The notes beneath the pieces are model-generated. The model worked only from the letters and a program-made list of their open reading frames with translations. It did not search any database and was not told the DNA's origin. Positions 1-8,200 of a stretch of 13,348 nt of DNA are shown here, one piece after another. This DNA comes from Bacteroidota bacterium (lineage in GTDB: Bacteria > Bacteroidota > Bacteroidia > Chitinophagales > Chitinophagaceae), in assembly GCA_947463975.1 (NCBI GenBank), contig CANHUW010000024.1:1-13348 (forward strand), read 5' to 3'. Both the position numbers and the translations under genes were made by a program. Within the stretch, counting starts at the first letter, position 1; each line of letters opens with the position of its first letter.

Positions 1-1753
1 GCATGGGTAATTGAGCAACACAACCAATAGCGCCCTCATTATTAGTACCCAAATACTTTGAATGAAATGCAGCTGTTTCAACTTCTACTTCGGCATCCCC
101 CATTTCAATCTTTGGAGTAATTAATTCATGATTATACAAATCCACAAAATGATATCCTTCTTTGAATTTAGTTTTAAAAAGAGGTCCTTTAAAACCAGAA
201 GCTATAATACTGTATATTGTATATACTTCAGATTCTTCGGTTGGCCATTTATTGACCCAAATACTATCTTTAAAAGTAGGATGCAAGAAACTTGATTGAT
301 TACTATTAAAATTATCGGATAACTGTCTTAAAATTTGTGTGGTTTTACCTAGCGTTTTATATTGTTCCTCTACCCATTCTGGTTGGCCGGGTGCCATAAT
401 ATTCAACTCAGTTCCATAGCCATTGAAAAAACTTGTTGCAAATTCTCGATGAATTGGTTCTTTATATAATTCGGCTACCCTAAAAATGGAGAACCCTGGT
501 TGTATAAATTTATTGAGATTCAATAATGGAGGATAATATAAAGCATTATGAACTCTACCAGAAATGATTCCTTGCATATCTTTAGGAACAGCCATTCCCT
601 CACTATACATAATTACTCCTTTTCTGACACTATCTGCAGCCAGTTGCAATGAATCTGTTGAACTACCATAGGTATCTAAAACTACCCCGTCAGCATTGGT
701 TTGATCTATTAATTTAGCTAAACCTGTATAGTGATTTAAACTTCTAGTATCAATATCCCAGGGATTGTAAGAAACAAATAAATGTTTATTTTGCTGAATC
801 AAGAAATTACTCAAAGATCTAATACTATCCAATCCACCTGGCAGATCTTTAAATAAATCAAATTGATTTCTTTGGTCTAAGCCCAATGTGGGCCATGTAG
901 GCCAAATAGAGATAATATCATCTCCTCCATATAAACGATTTCCTCTATGTATAAAATCACTTATTAAATATTTTTTCTGTATTGGATCATAGAAGAACTT
1001 ATCCCATGCCATCATTAAATGCATAGTATAAGCATTTCTCATCCAAGCTAAATCTGGCCTTTTGTATAAACTATCATTAAAATGATCTACATCATATAAT
1101 TTACGGTCTCTAAAGACTTTCAATAGGCCATTTTGCCAAGAACCTACGTAAGGCTCTAGCCATAATGTATATTCTATACTTCCACCAGGATGTAAAATTG
1201 TTTCAAAACGCCTTGCTATTCCATTTACAAGTGAAGATTTAGTCCTTCTAGAAAAACCATAAACCGAAATACTGTCTTTTACTTTAAGAACATTATATCC
1301 TAGTTCCCATGCATTATCAGGAACAATAACATTCACGGGTTGTCTATTAGGTAGAAATAGATGGGTCCTTGACAAAGCGTGATCACCTTTACCAATAATA
1401 TAGGTTTGGTCTTGATTGATTTCAAAAGGAACCACATTTTGTAATCTTATAGTGTCTTTACTTTTGTTGAAAAAACGAATTTTTATTTGAAGTCCATCCT
1501 TATATCTTCGAACCTTCTGGATTGAATAATGGACAAATTGACTCTTTAAAGAATCGGGAATAGATTGATTTTTTACAATGACTTCAAAATTTACTAAAGT
1601 CTTATTTTGATATATTGGTCTTTTATTCAATAAAAAACCTGCAATTCTAGTATTGTCTTTTGAAAAACTGATATTATTTAATTGTTGGCCAAATATGGGC
1701 AAACAAAAGGTAATAAAATAAAAGGTAAAAACTAGTTTACTCATCCTTATCAT
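1..1753 (-). CDS. Secreted glycoside-hydrolase-like protein, 3' end beyond window (partial)
   Basis: The frame is open from an ATG at 1753 to the left edge: 584 codons, no stop, C-terminus missing. A second in-frame ATG lies at 1744; I prefer 1753 because it adds a basic residue (MIRMSK) to the signal peptide, whose hydrophobic core ends in FGQQ near residue 23. Residues about 30-200 look like an all-beta domain. Residues about 230-460 suggest a TIM barrel: the strand-like GGDDIISIWPTWP (276-288), HLFVSYNPW (324-332), then DGVVLD (355-360) and VIMYSEG (380-386). By analogy with retaining glycosidases, Asp360 could be the nucleophile and Glu385 the acid/base; this is inference. I cannot assign a GH family or substrate. 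Related-looking Bacteroidota proteins may continue into a formylglycine-generating-enzyme-like domain, but that part is not visible. An intrinsic terminator separates the gene from the T9SS operon, so it is probably transcribed separately. Confidence 0.6.
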   Translation of the reverse strand, partial: MIRMSKLVFTFYFITFCLPIFGQQLNNISFSKDNTRIAGFLLNKRPIYQNKTLVNFEVIVKNQSIPDSLKSQFVHYSIQKVRRYKDGLQIKIRFFNKSKDTIRLQNVVPFEINQDQTYIIGKGDHALSRTHLFLPNRQPVNVIVPDNAWELGYNVLKVKDSISVYGFSRRTKSSLVNGIARRFETILHPGGSIEYTLWLEPYVGSWQNGLLKVFRDRKLYDVDHFNDSLYKRPDLAWMRNAYTMHLMMAWDKFFYDPIQKKYLISDFIHRGNRLYGGDDIISIWPTWPTLGLDQRNQFDLFKDLPGGLDSIRSLSNFLIQQNKHLFVSYNPWDIDTRSLNHYTGLAKLIDQTNADGVVLDTYGSSTDSLQLAADSVRKGVIMYSEGMAVPKDMQGIISGRVHNALYYPPLLNLNKFIQPGFSIFRVAELYKEPIHREFATSFFNGYGTELNIMAPGQPEWVEEQYKTLGKTTQILRQLSDNFNSNQSSFLHPTFKDSIWVNKWPTEESEVYTIYSIIASGFKGPLFKTKFKEGYHFVDLYNHELITPKIEMGDAEVEVETAAFHSKYLGTNNEGAIGCVAQLPM

Positions 1754-1781
1754 AAGGCACTCACTTTGATAAGAAAGTTAC

Positions 1782-1812
1782 AAAAAAAGTCCTACAATTT
1801 AATGTAGGACTT
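1782..1812 (-). terminator. Intrinsic terminator ending the adhesin-PorP-OmpA operon
   Basis: A perfect 10-bp inverted repeat (AAGTCCTACA at 1787-1796 and its complement at 1803-1812) encloses a 6-nt loop. Read on the minus strand, it is followed directly by a run of seven T (1788-1782), two of which belong to the stem. It lies 22 bp past the TAG stop of the OmpA-family gene and about 30 bp before the start of the next gene. There is no T run on the plus-strand side, so it acts in the minus direction only. Confidence 0.88.
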
Positions 1813-1834
1813 GATGATTGGGATTAAAATAGCT

Positions 1835-4366
1835 CTATTCCTTGCCTATTCTTATGAAATAGACTACTTCATTATGGGTCATATCTGTAGATAATAAGAC
1901 TTGCTGACGTCTACCTGATTTCTCCGTTACAAACATTACGGCTGTGTTTGGTGGTTCAGAACCTAAGTTTTCAGCAACCATGACTAATTCATTGTACTTT
2001 TTATTCTTATCTACTTTTAATTTGAATTTAATAGGTTTATTTACTTTCAATTCTTGCTTATCTACAATAATTCTATTATTATAAATGATTGATACAGAAT
2101 CTTTATCATGTATAGCATTATCATAGATCTCAATACTTACTGAATCAGAACTTACCAATACATCAATTGGCTTTTTATTAATACGCTTTGTCATGTATTC
2201 TACAATGCGTTCTTGTTCTCTTTTTAATGTTGCTAATGAATCTAAGGCTTTTAAAATTTCTTCTTTAGCCATTTCATCCGTATAAGTGGAAGCCTCAGCA
2301 ACTTTCACTTCAGGCTTGGTTTCTTTAAAAGCTTTCTTATCAACCATTGGTCCGCTAGTGTATTGAGTTGCCGTTTTAGCAGTTACTTTAACTTCTTCTT
2401 TTACGTCTGTTTTTGGAGTAGGTAGCGGAGCTGGTGTTGTTTTATTTTCAGTCTTAGGTTCAACTTTAGCTACCACTTTCACTTCTTCTTTAACTATTGG
2501 TTTGGGAGTTGGTGCTGGTGTTGGTTTAATTTCAACTTTAGGAGTTGTTTTAGTTTCAGTTTTCACCAGTGTTTCAACTTTAGCTAATTGTGATGGAATA
2601 TTTTTATTTCTTGTGCTAATTACACTTGCATAATAATCATTTCCTCTTTTTTGCTCTAAGCTTGCCCAATTAGTATTCTTAACCTCGCTCAACAAAATCT
2701 CTGCACGTCTATTAACTTGCTGCTTAGCATTCTTAGTTCTTGGATCACAAGGTGTGATAGTATAGTTCTTTGAATATCCATTAGAAGTAAACTGAGATTT
2801 TGGCACACCTTTATTCATTAAATACTGAACTGCATATCTAGCTCTTTTAACAGATAATGCGTAATTATATTTATACGATCCTACACAATCCGTAAATGCT
2901 CCTACAATTAAATAAATAAATTTATTGCCCTTCATTTTAGCTGCTAATACATCTAATGTCTTCTTCTCTTTTACAGTTAAGGTTGACTTATCAAAACCAT
3001 AGTACACCACATACTTTGATGTATAACCCAAAAGATTATTTAGACTGTCAGTCGCTCTCTTTTCTGCAACCACCATAGCATTGTAAACTGAATCTTTTAT
3101 TTGTTTTGGACTTCTACCAATTAAATTTAGAGCGATATCTGCTTTTTGAAAAATTTGATCATTGGTTTTAAAAGCAATTGTCTCACTAATTCCATCTGCA
3201 TTTAAAGCAATGGCTTCGTAATTTCTATTTGGCTTTGCAATAAAAGTATATTTAGCATTAGCATCTGTCATCAAACTATCCACCACTTTATTTTCATCCT
3301 TATCTACAATATAAAAACGCTGATTAGGCACGAGATGGCCATCATTAATATAATTCATTTGTCCATTGATCGCAATAGTCACTGGAGCATATTTCATAGC
3401 TACAATATCTATTGAACCAGTTCTGTTTGAAGTTAAATAATACTGATCTCCATTAGTGATTAATGCTAAATCGTCATTGGCTGTATTAATAGGATAACCA
3501 ATATTAATTTGTTTCTTTTTTGAAACTACATATTGATACATATCATAACCACCCATACCACCTATTCTATCTGATGTATACAATAAAGTATCTGATTTGG
3601 ATACCGGATAGATTTCATTGAATTCAGTATTGATAGCCTCCATATTTGTAGGAAAATTTTGCCACTCTCCATTTACTTTTTCTATTGAATAAATATCAAA
3701 ACCACCTTTTCCGCCTTTTCTGTTACTGGCAAAAAATAAAGTTTGTGCATTATTCTTAAAATATGGATATAAATAATCCGCAGCAGAATCTAGTATACTA
3801 ATTTTTCTATCCTGAATAGTTCTGCCATTTTTGAATGTAGCCTGCCAAAGCTCCCATCTATTTAATCCACTTATTTTTACTTTTGACAACTTAGGATATA
3901 CTACAACATTGGTTGAATCATCTATCGTAAATGATTGATCAGGGTTAAAATCAGCAAATTTTTGCTCAATAGGATTTAAAAATTTTATTGATTTTTTTCT
4001 AGTATATCTAGTTAATATATTATTATCATTGCTTGTTGGAGCTGTAAAATCATCATTTAAAATCCATTTGTTCTTTAATGAATCATTGCTTAAAATCTTA
4101 CCCAAGTCAACATCTGGAACCCAATAAACTTTATTGTATCCTAAGGGATTTGATGTCGTTTTTTTATTTGAAACAAATAACAAGCCCCCTTTATATGGAA
4201 TAGGATTAAACTCATTCTTATCACTATTTACTCCTACTTTATTTGATGTGTAATCAAGAGAATCTCTTAATAACAAGGTTTTATTTAAAGTCTGAGCACT
4301 TAATTGAACTGAACATAATATAACAGCAAATGCTATGGATACAATTTTAGTAAAATATTTCTTCAT
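1835..4366 (-). CDS. OmpA-family PD40 protein with C-terminal extension (T9SS-associated)
   Basis: 843 residues. A signal peptide is followed by a probable cut after LSAQ (residue 25). PD40 beta-propeller motifs occupy about 51-325; clear copies are FFASNRKGGKGGFDIY (211-226) and LLYTSDRIGGMGGYDMY (261-277). A carboxypeptidase-regulatory-like beta domain spans about 329-400, and the OmpA peptidoglycan-binding domain about 450-560. In the OmpA domain, FTD (Asp493) and LSVKRA (Arg508) match by spacing the E. coli OmpA residues Asp271 and Arg286 that hold diaminopimelate; NRRAEI (552-557) is the usual end. Cys494 and Cys540 could form a disulfide. Unusually, the protein then runs 280 residues further: a Pro/Lys/Val-rich linker (about 600-690), a helical stretch (698-730), and a beta-rich domain (733-843) containing ENLGSEPPNTAV. 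Likely role: tying a T9SS surface complex to peptidoglycan. It starts 2 bp after the PorP gene, whose product is its likely partner. It resembles the PD40/OmpA part of P. gingivalis PorE, but is not clearly its ortholog. Confidence 0.93.
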   Translation of the reverse strand: MKKYFTKIVSIAFAVILCSVQLSAQTLNKTLLLRDSLDYTSNKVGVNSDKNEFNPIPYKGGLLFVSNKKTTSNPLGYNKVYWVPDVDLGKILSNDSLKNKWILNDDFTAPTSNDNNILTRYTRKKSIKFLNPIEQKFADFNPDQSFTIDDSTNVVVYPKLSKVKISGLNRWELWQATFKNGRTIQDRKISILDSAADYLYPYFKNNAQTLFFASNRKGGKGGFDIYSIEKVNGEWQNFPTNMEAINTEFNEIYPVSKSDTLLYTSDRIGGMGGYDMYQYVVSKKKQINIGYPINTANDDLALITNGDQYYLTSNRTGSIDIVAMKYAPVTIAINGQMNYINDGHLVPNQRFYIVDKDENKVVDSLMTDANAKYTFIAKPNRNYEAIALNADGISETIAFKTNDQIFQKADIALNLIGRSPKQIKDSVYNAMVVAEKRATDSLNNLLGYTSKYVVYYGFDKSTLTVKEKKTLDVLAAKMKGNKFIYLIVGAFTDCVGSYKYNYALSVKRARYAVQYLMNKGVPKSQFTSNGYSKNYTITPCDPRTKNAKQQVNRRAEILLSEVKNTNWASLEQKRGNDYYASVISTRNKNIPSQLAKVETLVKTETKTTPKVEIKPTPAPTPKPIVKEEVKVVAKVEPKTENKTTPAPLPTPKTDVKEEVKVTAKTATQYTSGPMVDKKAFKETKPEVKVAEASTYTDEMAKEEILKALDSLATLKREQERIVEYMTKRINKKPIDVLVSSDSVSIEIYDNAIHDKDSVSIIYNNRIIVDKQELKVNKPIKFKLKVDKNKKYNELVMVAENLGSEPPNTAVMFVTEKSGRRQQVLLSTDMTHNEVVYFIRIGKE
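2375..2527 (-). repeat. Imperfect Pro/Lys repeat in the linker of the OmpA-family protein
   Basis: Two related segments with a period of about 30 codons (90 bp) encode the linker after the OmpA domain. Both contain TPAP followed by a PTPK-like step and the identical heptad VKEEVKV (residues 625-631 and 655-661). The composition suggests an extended, flexible periplasmic spacer with alternating charge. The copies have drifted, so this is an older duplication than the one in the adhesin gene. Confidence 0.7.
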
Positions 4367-4368
4367 AA

Positions 4369-5298
4369 TTAAAATAACTTATAAGATTTACCATTAGGAA
4401 ATAATCGTCCAATCTCATATCGCAAAAACAATTCATGAGAATTAGGTCTTTTGAATGGCATATCATATGCATATCCAAATCTTACTTGAGGTGTTATTTG
4501 AACTTCTGCCATTCCTAAAACCGACTCGCCAGTTCTATATGAAAGTCCTAGTCCAACAGAATTTTTCAACCAAATATTAGTATTTAAATCTAATTCCAAT
4601 GGTGCACCACTTGTGGCTTTTAGTAAAAAGGAAGGCTTTAATTGAACTTCTTCATTTATATCAAAAGAATATCCAGAGGTCAAAAAATAATGTATTTCAT
4701 TTACCTGAAATAAAGATTTATCTGCATTATATCTTTTCACTTTAGAAAAAACAACTAAATCTGGAGAAGATAAACCCAGATAAAACTTATCGTCGTTATA
4801 GTATATACCTGTACCAACCAATGGTACATTCTGATTTAAATTTGATGCATATGCATTATCAGTCAAATACGAACTACTAGATCCCAGATATGTATTTGTA
4901 AGATTTTTCATATCGTTATAAAAACCGCCTTTAAATCCAAAACTCAAAACCCCTTTTTCTGAAACTGGAATTTTTAGATTGTAGTATAGGTTCACACCAG
5001 TTCTTTTTATATAATTAACATACTTATCGTCAAATAATTGAATACCAAAACCGTTTTTCTTATTATTTGAAGGTAAATCAAAAGTAAAAGATTTAGTAGA
5101 TGGCGACCCTGGAAGACCTACCCATTGCTCTCTCCATATTACAGATAAACTTGGGACTCCTCTATTACCTGCATATGCCGGATTAATATTAGTCATATTG
5201 TACATGTATTGAGAATACATGGGCAATGACTGTGCATTTGATTTTACTAAAATCAAAACAAAAAGGAGTACTAATATATACATTCTTTTATTAATCAT
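4369..5298 (-). CDS. PorP/SprF family type IX secretion outer-membrane protein
   Basis: 309 residues, normal for the family. The signal peptide ends at SNAQ (residue 23). The mature start SLPMYSQYMYNMTNINPAYAG is the family signature, followed by WREQWVGLPGSP and the F-x-F-D-L-P strand. The rest alternates polar and apolar residues as in an outer-membrane beta-barrel, ending in the aromatic-rich FLRYEIGRLF. Known for the family: in F. johnsoniae, SprF is needed for secretion of the adhesin SprB, and PorP/SprF-like genes usually sit beside genes for proteins with type B C-terminal domains. Here the gene starts 1 bp after the stop of just such an adhesin and ends 2 bp before the OmpA-family gene, which implies translational coupling and a dedicated three-protein unit. 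The start at 5298 is the first of two close ATGs (the other is codon 6) and gives the better signal peptide. No symbol is given because several paralogs per genome are usual. Confidence 0.95.
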   Translation of the reverse strand: MINKRMYILVLLFVLILVKSNAQSLPMYSQYMYNMTNINPAYAGNRGVPSLSVIWREQWVGLPGSPSTKSFTFDLPSNNKKNGFGIQLFDDKYVNYIKRTGVNLYYNLKIPVSEKGVLSFGFKGGFYNDMKNLTNTYLGSSSSYLTDNAYASNLNQNVPLVGTGIYYNDDKFYLGLSSPDLVVFSKVKRYNADKSLFQVNEIHYFLTSGYSFDINEEVQLKPSFLLKATSGAPLELDLNTNIWLKNSVGLGLSYRTGESVLGMAEVQITPQVRFGYAYDMPFKRPNSHELFLRYEIGRLFPNGKSYKLF

Positions 5299-5299
5299 T

Positions 5300-8200
5300 T
5301 TATCTCTGTATTAGAACAAAACCTTTAAAAATTTGAATATTGCCTTTACTATTTTTCGCTCTGAGGGTATAATAATAACCACCATCCATTAAATCTTGAC
5401 CTAAGAAATTATTTGTACCTCTCCCATCCCAATCATTATTATAATTAGCATTATAATAAACAACATTACCCCATCTATTAAACACCTCTAATTCTAGATC
5501 TGTTCCAAATGGTTTTATAATGATGAATTTATCATTTACACCATCTCTATTTGGAGAAAAACCTTCTGGAATATTTATCAGTAATTCTGGGATAGTGTAT
5601 TTTGTAGGATTTTTACTTAATTCACCAGCTATTACTGATGAAGAGGAATTCATAGAGATATTGCCATATGGTGTTTTTGCATTGATAACAGCCGTATTGT
5701 TTAATTGACCACTAAATCCATAAGGAATAATATTTAACGATAATCTTACTGTATCAATTGACAATGGGTTCAATGTTGACTGAATAGTCGTTAATGCAAT
5801 ATCCGTTGATCCATTGAATAACTTATTAGCAATAATGCCCCCGGAGCTTGACACGTTTATCACATTGTATGTAGATGGAGTATAAATTGAATTCAACAAA
5901 TTATCCGTTATTACAATATTTTCTAATTTTTTATTTAATAAATTAGTTACAATAAAAGTAAAAGGAATATTAAAGGTTGAATTAGATTGTAAAACTGCTT
6001 GGCCGGCTAATTTCTGTAAATGAATAACACTATTAAGATTTAGCATATTTACCTTAAATCCAACTGTATCACTTTCAACTTGGTTGACAATTTGACTAGC
6101 GCTATAATTATATTGACCTGATACATTTCCAAGTTGCGGAATTGCACTTAATTTAATTCCATTTGAATAATAAACTACTGAAGATCCACTTAACGCATTT
6201 ACTTGTACACTAACATTAGAAGGATTCCCATTTAATCCAATAATGTACGTAGAGTCTATTACTTTTGGAACCGTAGGCTTAATAGTGATAGTGTCATTTA
6301 CATAGTTTATACTATATAGTCTAGTGGTACTATCATAAGATTTCAAATAATATACATATTTACCAATAGCCAAAGGAGTTGTTGGTGCTGTTGGATTACA
6401 AATTGCAGTAGCCGGGTCACACCATACTGGAATTGAATTAAGAGGATATGTTTTTACTAAACCTCCAATCGTAGCTGGATAATTAGTATTAAAAGTATAT
6501 ATCGCATTGTTAACAGTAGGTGCATCTGGTCTAATATAACTTACAGAAAATCTTGTTTCTGTTTGTTCCAAAGGATCTCCATCTGCATTTGGATCAGGGA
6601 TTGATCCTTCTACAGAAATATCCTTTACAAAATCATAATCTAAAGTTGAATGGCCTGATGCAATAACAGAATTTAGCCAAGTATAATTGATCTTATCAGT
6701 TATTACTTTTAAAGTATATGCAATTGTGGCGCTATCCCCTACAGCTAATTTTGCAGTACTATCTATTAACAAATTGTTACTATAACCATTGAATGAAGTA
6801 TTGAATTTAACTCCACCAGTTACTACAGGTGAATTTATAATATAAGCAGTATCTGGACTTGTGAATGTTTTACTTAGTTCATTAATTAAGGCAACTGTAT
6901 CTAAATTAAGGTTACTATAATTTTTTACTTTAGCTACAAAATCAAAAGTATATCCACCAGCAACAGGGGTAGCATTTGAAGCACTCAATGATGCTCCAAT
7001 TTTTTCAACTGGATATAAAGGCAAAAATGTCGGCACAGGTGTTCCAATACTTGTGATATTAGGATGAGCAGTGATGTTTAATCCATTATCTGATACAGCT
7101 TTAGAAACTTCTTGACTAATAGTACCATCATTTTTCGTGATTGCCGCCTGTCCTTCTGTTTCAAATTGCAGTTTTAAAATAATATTATTGGGCGTAGCAG
7201 CAATAGACATAAAATATTGTACTTCTGCTTCATCACTTACTGCAAGATTAACACCATTATCGAATAAATAATTGGGATCCAAACTAGCATTGGATTTTAT
7301 TGAACTTGATTGATAGTTAGATTTACTATTTGAAGATGAAGTGGTAGTACCTTTACCTGTATAGCTTGAATTTAACTTTACATTTCCAGAAACAAGTTTA
7401 ATACTATCTAAAACATAATTCAAATAAGTTGGGAATACCTGACTAAGATTAGCATTCACTTGAACATTTTTAAGTCCTAATTCACCTGCATTTTTAAGCT
7501 TTAATAATAATTTAGTTCTAAATGAATTGTCTGGTAATTTTACTGGTAATTCAGCTTTGAGAGTCATTGCAAGATTTGGTATTGCAATTCTAATTATGGA
7601 AGTATCTTTAGAAAAACCAGATGCTCTTTCAGATTGATTCGCATCAATTAATTTGAACAATTTAAAAATAGTAGTTTTTACTAATGGCTTTAACTTTAAG
7701 ATGGCACCATCTACTAAATTGGTAATAGTGTCTTTACTGTTATTTTGATCATTAGTCAGAATAACTGAAAAAGGAGAAATCCCATCTGAAACATTTAATT
7801 TTAAACTAACTGTATCTGATTTTAATAATAAATAGTCTACAGAACTTATACTTCCTTGGGGTTGATCTAGCTTCACTGTAACATTGACTACAGCAGAAAC
7901 AGACCCACCACTATTGGATGCAGTAACTGTATAATTAGTTGCTGCACTATTTACTGTTGGCGTACCGCTTATAATACCTGTACTACTATTTATGAATAAT
8001 CCTGAAGGCAAACTTGGCGTAATGGTATATCCTGTTACCGCCCCACCACTTATTGTAGGATTCAATGCAGTAATGGCTGTCCCTTTGATATAAACATTAG
8101 GTGTTATATAACTTAAACCACTCGGAGCTGGTTCATTAACAGTTAAATTCAGTACAGCAGAAACAGACCCACCACTATTGGTTGCAGTAACTGTATAATT

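Noticed and set aside
1770..1786. TAACTTTC upstream of the glycoside-hydrolase-like gene as a -7 promoter element
   Set aside because: It matches seven of eight -7 positions, but the nearest TTG upstream is only 14 bp away and lies inside the terminator stem, so no proper -33 element is present.
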